A DNA stretch of 50,256 nt, from positions 1 to 50,256 of the forward strand of contig JALZWN010000063.1 in NCBI GenBank assembly GCA_023300235.1. Direction: 5' to 3'. Origin of the DNA: Mariniblastus sp. GTDB lineage: Bacteria > Planctomycetota > Planctomycetia > Pirellulales > Pirellulaceae. Numbering within the stretch: position 1 is the stretch's first letter; each line of letters begins with the position of its first letter. The position numbers and the translations under genes are program-made. The notes below the pieces were generated by a model. That model was not told the DNA's origin, ran no database searches, and saw only the letters and a program-made list of their open reading frames with translations. Of the stretch, positions 19,987-28,534 are shown piece after piece.

Positions 19987-20064
19987 TTCAGGCAGAGAAA
20001 GCTCAGACAAATCGTTGTTTGAGGCCCTCTAAAGCGAACTTCGATTAAAAAATACCATTTGTGG

Positions 20065-20092
20065 TTGACATTTTAGCCAAAACTACTAATTT
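20065..20092 (+). promoter_or_regulatory. Candidate promoter for rpsL-rpsG
   Basis: A perfect TTGACA at 20065-20070 is followed by the AT-rich stretch ACTAATTTTA (20085-20094), 63-90 bases before rpsL. No -10 hexamer at ideal spacing stands out, so this is a weak call. Confidence 0.35.
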
Positions 20093-20154
20093 TACGGGCT
20101 TCCCATGTCCGATTTGACAGGGAAACCACAGACCGAATCTATGCGTGAATAAGA

Positions 20155-20520
20155 ATGCCAACGATCAATCAGTTGCTGCGTAAGCGACGCAAGAAAAAAC
20201 GTAAATTCACCAAAGCTCCTGTACTCGAGCGATGCCCCCAAAAACAAGGGGTTTGCTTGCAGGTGCGTACCATGACACCGAAAAAGCCGAACTCGGCTCT
20301 TCGGAAGATTACTCGTGTTCGTTTGAGCAACGGTAAAGAAGTCACGGTATACATTCCGGGTGAAGGCCACAACCTGCAGGAGCACTCGATCGTGCTTGTC
20401 CGCGGTGGTCGCGTCCGTGACCTTCCTGGTGTTCGCTACCAGGTTGTCCGTGGCGCTCAGGATGCTTTAGGCGTCGAAGGCCGTAAGCAATCTCGCAGCC
20501 GATACGGCGCGAAGAAGTAA
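20155..20520 (+). CDS. rpsL: 30S ribosomal protein S12
   Basis: Decoding-centre protein, 121 residues. The conserved [10 protein letters not shown] loop (K43 and K44) and G-G-R-V-x-D-L-P-G-V-R-Y loop are present. In the second loop, position 88 (E. coli K87 without the initiator Met, M. tuberculosis K88) is Arg, encoded by CGT at 20416-20418; in those organisms a Lys-to-Arg change here gives streptomycin resistance. The first loop is unchanged. The N-terminus is more basic than usual (R-K-R-R-K-K-K-R-K). It starts the rpsL-rpsG-fusA part of the classical str operon, 168 bases after rpoC. Confidence 0.98.
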   Translation: MPTINQLLRKRRKKKRKFTKAPVLERCPQKQGVCLQVRTMTPKKPNSALRKITRVRLSNGKEVTVYIPGEGHNLQEHSIVLVRGGRVRDLPGVRYQVVRGAQDALGVEGRKQSRSRYGAKK

Positions 20521-20715
20521 CCCTGAATCGTCGCAGTTTGGATTTACCCAACCTGCGACGCCGATTTTGGGCTAACCAAAAGAATCAATCCGTCACCGCT
20601 GTCATTTACAACGGTGGCGACAAAGCGACACTATAACCGTCGTCAAAACAATTTTCACGCAAACCGTCTTTGACGACTCCGCGATCAACTCACAAACCAT
20701 TTAGAAGAAATTGAA

Positions 20716-21186
20716 ATGGGCAGAATCACCGCCAGCCGAACTCAACTGAAGCCGGATCCTAAGTTCGATTCACTTCTCGCCAGTAAGTTCATCAATTGCC
20801 TCATGTGGGATGGCAAAAAAACCATCGCTCAAAACGTGTTCTACGATGCTCTTGATGAAATCAAAAAGCGTGTTCCAGACGCCGAGCCGATCGAAGTATT
20901 CGAGCAGGCTGTCGAAAACGTTAAGCCGCACATCGAAGTCCGCTCTAAGCGTGTCGGTGGTGCCTCTTACCAGGTTCCGATGCAAGTCAGCCGTCAGCGT
21001 CAACAATCGTTGGCCATCCGTTGGTTGCTGATCGCCATCCGCGCCAAGAAGGGCCGCCCAACTCACCTAACTTTGGCTGATGAGTTGACTGCAGCTTACA
21101 ACCGTGAAGGTGCTGCAATGACCAAACGCGAAAACACCCACCGCATGGCGGAAGCAAACAAAGCGTTTGCACACTTTGCTTGGTAA
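20716..21186 (+). CDS. rpsG: 30S ribosomal protein S7
   Basis: Primary 16S rRNA-binding protein of the small-subunit head, 156 residues, typical length. Visible landmarks are [11 protein letters not shown], the conserved [16 protein letters not shown] loop (about 75-90) and the C-terminal [18 protein letters not shown]. It is 195 bases after rpsL and is followed by a strong terminator, which separates it from fusA. Confidence 0.98.
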   Translation: MGRITASRTQLKPDPKFDSLLASKFINCLMWDGKKTIAQNVFYDALDEIKKRVPDAEPIEVFEQAVENVKPHIEVRSKRVGGASYQVPMQVSRQRQQSLAIRWLLIAIRAKKGRPTHLTLADELTAAYNREGAAMTKRENTHRMAEANKAFAHFAW

Positions 21187-21198
21187 CAACCGATCAAG

Positions 21199-21232
21199 AA
21201 AAACCGCTTTGCTAAACCAAAGCGGTTTTTTT
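21199..21232 (+). terminator. Rho-independent terminator after rpsG
   Basis: A 13-bp perfect stem AAAAACCGCTTTG (21199-21211)/CAAAGCGGTTTTT (21218-21230) with a 6-base loop, and a T-run of seven ending at 21232. It starts 12 bases after the rpsG stop and should end the rpsL-rpsG transcript before fusA. Confidence 0.93.
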
Positions 21233-21597
21233 GTGCGCGGAAATAAGAAGTAACCTGAAGAAGGTAAAGAAGCAGAGTAGGTAAAGAAAGTAGAGCGGCA
21301 GAACGCTGACGCGTTCTATAGTCGAGAGTGTTGCCAAGACGCGAAGCGTTTCGTTTAACGGTTAGCCGGAAGGCGTACACGGCGCCAAGCCGCCCCAACA
21401 CCGCCCCAATCACTCCAGCGACTTTGCCCGCTAGAATCACATAGTGGCTCCGTCACCGCAAAGCTTCGCTTCCCATCGCATCATTAATCGACGATTTAAC
21501 CTACACCGATCGAGACTTAGTCTGAACCCAAACCAGACACCACCGCTCAATCTAATCCTGTCCATCCGAATCTTAGCTCCGAATCCCATCTCGCGTC
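21233..21597. other. rpsG-fusA spacer without a gene
   Basis: This stretch begins purine-rich (to about 21295), then holds a small hairpin AGAACGC-TGAC-GCGTTCT (21300-21317). I see no gene or convincing promoter, although fusA must have one here because of the terminator upstream. Confidence 0.5.
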
Positions 21598-23691
21598 ATG
21601 GCCCGTAAACTTCAAAACGTTCGCAACATCGGCATCATTGCACACATCGACGCTGGCAAGACGACCGTAACCGAAAAAATGCTGTTCCTCTCTGGCGCCA
21701 AACACCGCTCGGGAAAAGTCGATAGTGGAACCACCACCACCGACGATGACGAAGAAGAACAAAACCGCGGGATCACGATCTACAGTGCTTGTGTGACTTT
21801 CGACTGGAAAGACGTTCACGTCAACCTGCTGGACACGCCTGGTCACGTTGACTTCACCGCCGAAGTCGAACGAAGCCTCCGCGTGCTCGACGGTGCCGTC
21901 GTGGTCTTCAGTGCTCGCGAAGGCGTCGAAGCTCAATCCGAAACCGTCTGGCGACAAGCCGACAAGTACGGCGTCCCTCGGATGGCCTTCATTAATAAAC
22001 TCGACCGCGAAGGGGCTGAGTTCGAACGGGTGTTCGAAGAGATCAAAGCCCGCTTAGGCGCCAACCCGGTCGCGATCCAAATGCCAATCGGCGAGGGCCC
22101 GGCCCACGTTAACAACCCATTCCGTGGCGTCGTCGACCTGATCAAAATGCGTTACCTCACCTATGCCGACGAAGGCCGTGAGGTGAAAGAAGCTCCGATT
22201 CCTGAAGAGGCCCAAGACGAAGCCGAATTCGCACGCGAGCAAATGCTCGAAGCGCTGTACAACTACAGCGACGAGATGGCGGAACTAGCATTTGAAGAAA
22301 AGCCGATCCCCAACGAACTGATTCGCAAAGTCATCCGCGAAGCCACACTCGCTCGGCACATCCAACCCGTCGTCTGCGGTTCAGCCCTACACGGCATGGG
22401 CGTCCAAGGTGTTTTGGACAGCGTCAAGTACTACCTGCCCAGCCCGCTCGATCGTCCGCCGGTCGTCGGCACCGCACCGACGAAGAACCCGGACAAACCT
22501 GGCAAAGCCGAATCGCGCAAGCCGGATCCGAAAGAGCCTTTCTGCGGATTGGTTTTCAAAATCTTGCCGGCCAAAACCGGCGACCTGTACTGGGTTCGGA
22601 TCTACAGCGGCACGCTCAAAGGCAACTCACGCGTCTACTGTCCCTCCAAGGACAAAAAAGAGAACGCGGCACAGCTGTGGCAAATCCATGCCACCAAAAA
22701 GGACCGCGACGGACAAGTCGACGAAGTCGGCTGTGGCGAAATCGTCGGCCTGATCGGGCCTCGCTTTGCAGTGACTGGTGACACGCTCTGCGATCAGAAA
22801 GCCCCAATCTTGTTGGAGCAAATCGAATTCCCAGAAACCGTCATCGAGATGGCGATCGAACCCGAGTCCGCTGGTGAACGAGACAAACTTGCCGACGTGT
22901 TGGAATTGCTCAAACGGCAAGACCCAACTTTCAAAGCCAAAGAAAACGAAGACACCGGCCAAACCTTGATCGCCGGCATGGGCGAACTTCACCTGGAAGT
23001 CATCAAGAACCGTTTGCTTCGCGACTTTAACCTAGACGTGAAAGTCCACAAGCCGCGCGTTTCTTATCGTGAAACCGTCAGCCAAGCGGTCGAAGTGATG
23101 GGCGAGTGTCATCGCTTGGTCAATGGTCAGCAGTTGTTCGCCAAAATCAAGATTCGCATGGAGCCCGACAACAAGGTCGACGCCGGCGTTGCGGTTCGCA
23201 GTCGCTTGCCAGTCGATTCGATGCCGATGGACATGGTCCAATCGGTTAAAGACGAAATCAAAGCTCGCGGCGAAGGCGGCGGAGCGATTGGCAGTTTCCC
23301 GTTGACCAAGATCCGCGTCACGTTGCTGGACGCCGAAGCCACGGACGAATCTACTCCGATGGCATTCTCGATCGCTGCTGGCGAAGCCTTCGAAGCCGCA
23401 TTGCGAAAAGCCGCTCCGCAATTGCTGGAGCCAGTCATGAAATTGACCGTCACGACCCCCGAAGAGTACTACGGTGAATTCGTGGGCGACCTAGCTCAGC
23501 GCCGCGCCCAGATCGTTAGCACCGACACGCACTTAGCGACCACCACCATCGTCGCCAACGCGCCACTGGCCGAGCTGTTCGGATACTCCAGTGCGATGCG
23601 ATCGTTGTCGCAGGGCAGGGCAGGTAGTTCGATGGAACCACTCGAATACGCCCCCGCTCCTCAAAACATCGCCGACGGCTTCGCGATTTAG
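21598..23691 (+). CDS. fusA: Elongation factor G (divergent, spd/mitochondrial-like type)
   Basis: Translocase GTPase, 697 residues. G1 A-H-I-D-A-G-K-T-T (15-23), G3 D-T-P-G-H-V-D (79-85) and G4 N-K-L-D (133-136) are intact. Switch I is unusual: residues 44-58 contain G-T-T-T-T-D-D-D-E-E-E-Q-N-R-G where canonical EF-G has a D-W-M-E-Q-E-Q-E-R-G-like segment; the R-G-I-T that follows is kept. Domains II-V are complete to the C-terminal Q-G-R-A-G-S-S-M-E. Planctomycetes, spirochaetes and some deltaproteobacteria have special spdEFG paralogues related to mitochondrial EF-Gs, and this one may belong there. It is linked to rpsL-rpsG but has its own transcription unit, and no rpsJ or tuf follows. 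Confidence 0.95.
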   Translation: MARKLQNVRNIGIIAHIDAGKTTVTEKMLFLSGAKHRSGKVDSGTTTTDDDEEEQNRGITIYSACVTFDWKDVHVNLLDTPGHVDFTAEVERSLRVLDGAVVVFSAREGVEAQSETVWRQADKYGVPRMAFINKLDREGAEFERVFEEIKARLGANPVAIQMPIGEGPAHVNNPFRGVVDLIKMRYLTYADEGREVKEAPIPEEAQDEAEFAREQMLEALYNYSDEMAELAFEEKPIPNELIRKVIREATLARHIQPVVCGSALHGMGVQGVLDSVKYYLPSPLDRPPVVGTAPTKNPDKPGKAESRKPDPKEPFCGLVFKILPAKTGDLYWVRIYSGTLKGNSRVYCPSKDKKENAAQLWQIHATKKDRDGQVDEVGCGEIVGLIGPRFAVTGDTLCDQKAPILLEQIEFPETVIEMAIEPESAGERDKLADVLELLKRQDPTFKAKENEDTGQTLIAGMGELHLEVIKNRLLRDFNLDVKVHKPRVSYRETVSQAVEVMGECHRLVNGQQLFAKIKIRMEPDNKVDAGVAVRSRLPVDSMPMDMVQSVKDEIKARGEGGGAIGSFPLTKIRVTLLDAEATDESTPMAFSIAAGEAFEAALRKAAPQLLEPVMKLTVTTPEEYYGEFVGDLAQRRAQIVSTDTHLATTTIVANAPLAELFGYSSAMRSLSQGRAGSSMEPLEYAPAPQNIADGFAI

Positions 23692-23704
23692 TTGCCCACG
23701 ATTT

Positions 23705-23783
23705 TTTGAACCACGGATGCACACGGATAAACGCGGCCCCTCATCGGTACTGTATCCGTGTCGACCTGTGTTCATCGGTGGTT
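23705..23783. repeat. Imperfect intergenic palindrome (CACGGAT/ATCCGTG type)
   Basis: The left arm AACCACGGATGCACACGGAT is mirrored by the right arm TATCCGTGTCGACCTGTG and TTCATCGGTGGTT in reverse complement, with small gaps. Repeated ACACGGAT words suggest a dispersed, possibly REP-like element, but a second copy is not present in the window. Confidence 0.45.
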
Positions 23784-24101
23784 GATTTTCACTCCAGCAT
23801 CACCCAGCAACCCGCGGCTTTTTCCAATAGGAACCAGCCGATTAGGGCCAAGGGCCCGGACACTCGGCTCTCTAGCCCAGCCTAAGAATCGTAGGTTCGT
23901 AAGGCTGGCTGCCCCTTCACCCGGCCAAACCGCTTCAAACGCCAATAAAACCACGCTAACGCGTCAATTTAGCGCACATCCAGTGTTGGATTGGGCCAGC
24001 TTTACGGTCTATATCCAGAGCCCCAGAACAGCTGTCATATCGGCTAGATTTTACCGATCTCAATAACCGGCCTTGGGGTTTAAAATATTGACCATCATCA
24101 C

Positions 24102-24135
24102 GTGGCCAAGTTTGATTTTGAACCGACTTGGCCAC
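24102..24135. promoter_or_regulatory. Perfect 10-bp inverted repeat upstream of the cupredoxin-like gene
   Basis: GTGGCCAAGT (24102-24111) and ACTTGGCCAC (24126-24135) flank 14 bases, and lie 90 bases before the gene at 24226. It could be an operator or a 5' RNA hairpin; no T-run follows. Confidence 0.4.
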
Positions 24136-24225
24136 TGATCGTTTTCGGAAACCAACGCCATTAAGGTTTCGGAAAACCAAACTAAGACACGCAATGGCCA
24201 CCTTTCCTTTCAGGAGCTAAAGAAC

Positions 24226-25137
24226 ATGTCTGAGCCAATCGATCGTTTCCAATTCATGATGGATCAGCGTCGTAAATTCATGAAAGAGATGGCCGCCTTA
24301 ACGGGCTTGGCCATGATTAGCAGTGCTGAACTCGTCCGCGCCGCACCGGTATCCATCACCGGCGACGACGAAGCCAAAGACATGAACTGGGGATCGATCA
24401 AAGGCCGGTTGCTGTACGACGGCGAGACCCCTGAACGCAATGAAGTCGATCTGGACAGGATACAGCTATCACCTGAAGACTTGAAATGGTTCCGTTCGCT
24501 GGGACCGATCCTGAATGAAGACTGGGTCGTGGACAAAAAAGACAAATCCGTTCAGTGGGTTTACGTCTGGTTGATTCCCGAAAACGTATTGCTCAATGGC
24601 AAAAGGAACAAAGACGCCAAGCAAACGCTTGAGGTCCACAAAGAGCTAATGGACATCCCCGTCGGCAAGAAGGTCGTTCACGTCGACCAAAACCCACAAG
24701 GCTACGTGCCTCACGCAGTCGCGATCCGCGAAGGCATGAGCTTGAACATGCGAAACCAAGGACCCGTTCCACACGTGTTCAAATTCACTGGCTTCGCCAA
24801 CGACGACTTCACCAAAGCGATGCCAGCGAACAAGCAAATTTTAATCGAAGGCTTGAAGACCGAACGTGGTGCCAACCAGATCAGCTGCCCACCTCATCCT
24901 TGGGAAAAAATGTGGCTGCGAATTTTCAACCACCCTTACTACGCGGTCACCGATGAGCACGGTCGCTTCGAGATCAAAAACGCTCCTAAAGGCAAGTGCC
25001 GCATGGTCGTCTGGCAAGAGGACATGGGCTTTAAAGCCACAGGCCGCTTAGCCAAATACGGCGACGTCATTGAGATCGAAGGCGGAGCGATGAAGGACTT
25101 GGGCGATATCAAAATCAAAGCCAAAGTGTTAAAGTAA
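24226..25137 (+). CDS. Tat-exported cupredoxin-like protein
   Basis: Predicted periplasmic protein of 303 residues, function not known. The N-terminus has a twin-arginine signal (R-R-K-F-M-K at about 15-20, then a hydrophobic stretch to about 35 and A-x-A-P). The body resembles methylamine-utilisation/cupredoxin-like proteins: a beta-rich domain with H-V-F-K-F (about 184) and the segment C221-P-P-H-P-W (about 221-226), a copper-ligand-like Cys/His pattern. The C-terminus (about 240-290) resembles a carboxypeptidase-regulatory-like beta-sandwich (Y-Y-A-V-T-D-E-H-G-R-F-E-I). A role in copper-dependent electron transfer is possible but unproven. It stands alone and ends in a terminator. Confidence 0.75.
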   Translation: MSEPIDRFQFMMDQRRKFMKEMAALTGLAMISSAELVRAAPVSITGDDEAKDMNWGSIKGRLLYDGETPERNEVDLDRIQLSPEDLKWFRSLGPILNEDWVVDKKDKSVQWVYVWLIPENVLLNGKRNKDAKQTLEVHKELMDIPVGKKVVHVDQNPQGYVPHAVAIREGMSLNMRNQGPVPHVFKFTGFANDDFTKAMPANKQILIEGLKTERGANQISCPPHPWEKMWLRIFNHPYYAVTDEHGRFEIKNAPKGKCRMVVWQEDMGFKATGRLAKYGDVIEIEGGAMKDLGDIKIKAKVLK

Positions 25138-25165
25138 CGCAGCTTTTTGGCGAAGAGAACTTCAA

Positions 25166-25204
25166 AGAACCCAAGTAATGTTTGATCGTTGCTTGGGTTT
25201 TCTC
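25166..25204 (+). terminator. Terminator after the cupredoxin-like gene
   Basis: Stem AACCCAAG (25168-25175)/CTTGGGTT (25192-25199) with a 16-base loop, followed by TTCTC. It starts about 30 bases after the stop. The T-run is short. Confidence 0.6.
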
Positions 25205-25321
25205 GTGCGCCAGATTAACTTCCAACCCCGGATTTTCAAGAATGCACACCCAACCTACACCGATGGCGCAACAATATCACGGAGCAACATTCCAACCGTA
25301 ATTGAAACGTTCCCAAGTCCA

Positions 25322-25840
25322 TTAGCTCTCCAAGCCAAGCCGCACTTGCATGATCTCCATGTGGTAGTTCACATGCCCGCCCATTAAAAACGGAATTGCC
25401 CGTGCTGAAATGGCTTTCCCCGAAGCAGTACCCGATCGAGCCAGCTGCTGGTCGCCAAGCCGTTTGATCATCAACGAATTCGATCGACGCAGCGCCGCAA
25501 ACTCTTCGATCAGATCCGACATCGCAACACCCTCGTAGTCCAGACCGTCAACGTATGAGTTTTGCTCGAAGTCCGGATTCGGAGTCGGATCACCGACCGC
25601 GATTCGCAACAGCCGCGTTGCCATGATCTTTTCGGTGTCAATCAAATGCCCCACCACCTGTTTCAAGGTCCATGTATAAGGCTCATGCAGTTTTGAATCT
25701 TCCCCTGCTGGCAGGTCGCCCAACAACGCCTCGATGCTCGCAGGCTGGCCTTCAAACTCGGCCCAAAAATCGTCGGGCGTGAACTTGCTGATGTAAGTTT
25801 CGAAGTACTCAAAGTATTCGTTAGAATCGGGGCGTTTCAT
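25322..25840 (-). CDS. DinB-fold protein (DinB/YfiT superfamily)
   Basis: Soluble four-helix-bundle protein of 172 residues. Landmarks are the first helix pair, the conserved H-L-I-D-T-E (about 66-71) and the C-terminal G-G-H-V-N-Y-H (about 154-160), which supply the histidines of the usual metal triad. In other bacteria these proteins act as metal-dependent thiol transferases or have unknown roles, so the substrate here is unknown. The gene converges with the cupredoxin-like gene and is divergent from the sulfatase. Confidence 0.85.
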   Translation of the reverse strand: MKRPDSNEYFEYFETYISKFTPDDFWAEFEGQPASIEALLGDLPAGEDSKLHEPYTWTLKQVVGHLIDTEKIMATRLLRIAVGDPTPNPDFEQNSYVDGLDYEGVAMSDLIEEFAALRRSNSLMIKRLGDQQLARSGTASGKAISARAIPFLMGGHVNYHMEIMQVRLGLES

Positions 25841-26162
25841 TTTGGTTCCAAAGCATGAAGATCGTTGGCAGAAAAGTATACCGTGCTCGAACCTCGATTA
25901 CATCTCGACCAAGCGAATGATTGCTCCTTAAGATCACTTCAACGGAATTGGCCGCAATCACAGCAAGAACTTTTCGATGCTCAAACGAGTCAGCCGCAAC
26001 AACGGTGGGTCGTGGAATCCGCCCCACATCGCCCATTGTCTTCCGACTTCCGGCACAGCGTCGGCGGACAATCCGTTTGGAAACCCTAGATCCTAATCCG
26101 GCGGAATATTCGATTTGTGTTACAATCGACTGAGTTGTTAATACGTTGCCGATTTCTTGTGG
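25841..26162. other. Divergent spacer between DinB-like and sulfatase genes
   Basis: I find no gene here. The sequence TTACAATCGACTG (26120-26132) contains a TACAAT that could be a -10 for the sulfatase, but no matching -35 hexamer is at the right distance. Confidence 0.4.
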
Positions 26163-27662
26163 ATGTTGAAGATGTTTGTTGCTTCTAGTGAATCACAAAA
26201 GGCTGGATGGAAGATCGCTGGCTTGTTTTACTTGACAGCTACCTACCTCTTCATACCGCAATCGTTAGATGCCCAGCCCAGCGATCACTTGGAGCCATCA
26301 ACTCCTAAAAACGTGCTCGTACTGTACGCCGATGATTGGCGGCATGACTCGTTGTCCGTTGCTGGAAACCCGGTTGTGAAAACCCCGGTTCTGGACGAAC
26401 TGTCCAAAGAATCCGTTCGATTCACTTACAACTGCGTGACCACCTCGATTTGCTGCGTCAGCCGCGCGAGCCTGTTCACGGGGCAGTGGATGTCGGCTCA
26501 CGGTTGCGAAGGCTTCAAGCCATTCAAAACCGAATGGAGTAAAACCTACCCCGGTGTTTTAAGAGACGCCGGGTACCACGTCGGCCATGTTGGGAAATGG
26601 CACAACGGAAAATTCCCTGCTGAACACTTCGATTTTGGTCGCTCGTATCATGGGAGACACTGGTTTGAGCGAAAGGACGGATCCAAGATTCATGTGACTC
26701 AGCGAAACGAAAATGACGCGATGGAGTTTTTACAAAAACGCCCCACCGACAAACCGTTTTGTCTGACCGTTGCGTTTTTTGCCACACATGCAGTCGATGG
26801 CAATCCAAAACAGTTCCTGCCTCAGCCAAGCAGCGAATCGCTCTACCAAGACGTCGAGATCCCGGTGCCGAGCAACGCAAACGATGAGTCTTTCCATCGG
26901 CTGCCGGAGTTCGTGGGCAACGAAAAGAACGAGGGCCGAAATCGCTATCACTGGCGATTCGACACCCCCGAAAAGTATCAAACCATGATGAAGAACTATT
27001 ATCGTTTGGCAACCGAAGTCGATTCGACTTGCGGGCGGATCTTGGCAGAACTGAAGCAGCAAAACCTACTGGACGACACGTTGGTCATTTTCACAACTGA
27101 CAATGGCTACTACCACGGCGAACATGGTTTGGCAGACAAGTGGTACCCGCATCAAGAAAGCATTCGCGTTCCGTTGATTATTCGCGACCCACGTATGCAA
27201 GCTGAAACACGCGGCACTACGGATGATAACCTGACCCTGAACGTCGACCTTGCGCCGACGATTTTGAATGCGGTCGGACTGCCCACACCAGCCAGCATGC
27301 AGGGAACGGACCTTTCACCTCTGTACCTAAAAGACAAATCAGCGCAGCCCGTTCCATGGCGAACCGAGTTCCTTTACGAACACCCGATGATCAAGAACAA
27401 AGATTTCATTCCGCGATCCCAAGCCTTGGTGACCAAACAATGGAAGTACATGTTTTGGCCCGAGTTCCAACGTGAGCAATTATTTAATTTAGACAACGAT
27501 CCTCATGAGGAAAGCGATTTGGTTGATTCCCAAACAGACCAGCTGACGAAAATGCGAGAGCGTTTCCGGACCTTAAGTAAACAGGCCAAAGTACAAGCCA
27601 AGTTCCCTTTGCCCCTATCAACTGCAACAACTCCAACGGCCGGCGTCAAGAACAAGCGATAG
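26163..27662 (+). CDS. Secreted sulfatase (type I, formylglycine-dependent)
   Basis: Predicted exported arylsulfatase-superfamily enzyme of 499 residues that would hydrolyse sulfate esters, perhaps of algal polysaccharides. A signal peptide spans about residues 12-36 and ends near L-D-A-Q. The metal-binding start N-V-L-V-L-Y-A-D-D is at about 46-54, and the active-site signature is C97[10 protein letters not shown]; residue 97 would become formylglycine. The third position is Val instead of Pro/Ser/Ala of the consensus C-x-[PSA]-x-R. The metal-site [12 protein letters not shown] is at about 310-322. TTG at 26157 and ATG at 26172 are alternative starts. No maturase or other carbohydrate gene is adjacent. 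Confidence 0.9.
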   Translation: MLKMFVASSESQKAGWKIAGLFYLTATYLFIPQSLDAQPSDHLEPSTPKNVLVLYADDWRHDSLSVAGNPVVKTPVLDELSKESVRFTYNCVTTSICCVSRASLFTGQWMSAHGCEGFKPFKTEWSKTYPGVLRDAGYHVGHVGKWHNGKFPAEHFDFGRSYHGRHWFERKDGSKIHVTQRNENDAMEFLQKRPTDKPFCLTVAFFATHAVDGNPKQFLPQPSSESLYQDVEIPVPSNANDESFHRLPEFVGNEKNEGRNRYHWRFDTPEKYQTMMKNYYRLATEVDSTCGRILAELKQQNLLDDTLVIFTTDNGYYHGEHGLADKWYPHQESIRVPLIIRDPRMQAETRGTTDDNLTLNVDLAPTILNAVGLPTPASMQGTDLSPLYLKDKSAQPVPWRTEFLYEHPMIKNKDFIPRSQALVTKQWKYMFWPEFQREQLFNLDNDPHEESDLVDSQTDQLTKMRERFRTLSKQAKVQAKFPLPLSTATTPTAGVKNKR

Positions 27663-27709
27663 GCGGCTGACGACTGACGCGCCAACCATTTGGGCGTGGA
27701 CCGTTAAGC

Positions 27710-28141
27710 TCAGTGCCCTAGCACATCAACGACCGGTCGTAGCGCGATGTTTAACCAGTACCAGATCACCGCCAGTGGAGCCACGATGAACAGCAGTAAA
27801 TAGCTGACCGTGGTGATGACCTTCGCACGGTTTGTAAAACGCTGGCTAAACCACAACGCCAACAAGCCCAACGGTCCGGCACAGGCAATCATGCCAAACA
27901 CAAACAATCGATTGTTGACCACCGCTTGCAACGTTGCCGCCGGATCGGTCGTCGCAACTTCATTCAACTGAGCGTCTTGATGTTCGCCTTGGATCACAGC
28001 CGCCGAGGGCACGATCAAATCGCGACACCCCGCACCACATTGGGCGCAGAAGTTATCATTGGGCAGCAGCGTGCATCCGCAAGCACGACAAAACTGGTTT
28101 GTCTGAATTTCAACAGGTTGAGTTGTTATCAGTTCGTTCAT
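27710..28141 (-). CDS. Zinc-ribbon membrane protein
   Basis: Protein of 143 residues with unknown function. A double zinc-ribbon C-R-A-C-G-C-T-L-L...C-A-Q-C-G-A-G-C lies at about 18-39, and two hydrophobic segments are at about 78-98 and 108-130. Cytosolic zinc-ribbon followed by membrane spans is a common planctomycete layout. It is divergent from the two membrane protein genes at 28535 and 29467, with which it may be functionally linked, though nothing in the sequence proves this. Confidence 0.72.
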   Translation of the reverse strand: MNELITTQPVEIQTNQFCRACGCTLLPNDNFCAQCGAGCRDLIVPSAAVIQGEHQDAQLNEVATTDPAATLQAVVNNRLFVFGMIACAGPLGLLALWFSQRFTNRAKVITTVSYLLLFIVAPLAVIWYWLNIALRPVVDVLGH

Positions 28142-28534
28142 CGGCTCTGGAAATAGGTGAATCGCAAGAGTTGCCCCAGCAAGAGGCTACCCCACACCAA
28201 CGCGCATCGAGCATCCCTGAGCATATTTCACGTCAATTATACGGCAGCAGGACCGGAAATCAGGGTTTTGACGGTGTCCATGAAAAGCAGGAACACCAGT
28301 TCGCACAGGTCTCTGCTACGCCTCGAAACTTCAGCGTGCTTCTGCTAGTTGGTCGGAGAACAGCCTGGCCATCTCGTCACCCGCCAAAAAATCTTTTGAA
28401 ACAGTTGCCAAGATTGCCGCAACACCGCCGAACGCTGGTTAATTATCCACAAAAACCAGCACCTGCGGCTGCAATCACCGACTGCCTTACAGCAGTCCCC
28501 GTATCCAACAGGCAACAACAATGGCAACTCCACC
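28142..28534. other. Divergent spacer before the membrane-protein pair
   Basis: This 393-base gap holds no convincing gene. A frame open from 27934 to 28560 is antisense to the zinc-ribbon gene and is not protein-like. One TTATCCACA (28443-28451), a perfect DnaA-box sequence, is present. Confidence 0.45.

Larger units (their letters stand above)
23692..24225. other. fusA-downstream spacer with several palindromes
   Basis: This 534-base gap has no convincing gene. It contains an imperfect palindrome after fusA (23705-23783), the pair AGCCCAGCCT/AGGCTGGCT (23874-23883, 23902-23910) and a perfect 10-bp inverted repeat (24102-24135). The first resembles dispersed CACGGAT-type intergenic palindromes. 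Confidence 0.5.

Noticed and set aside
28443-28451. TTATCCACA as part of a replication origin
   Set aside because: Only one perfect DnaA box was noticed; no cluster, no AT-rich unwinding element and no dnaA/dnaN/gyrB genes are near.
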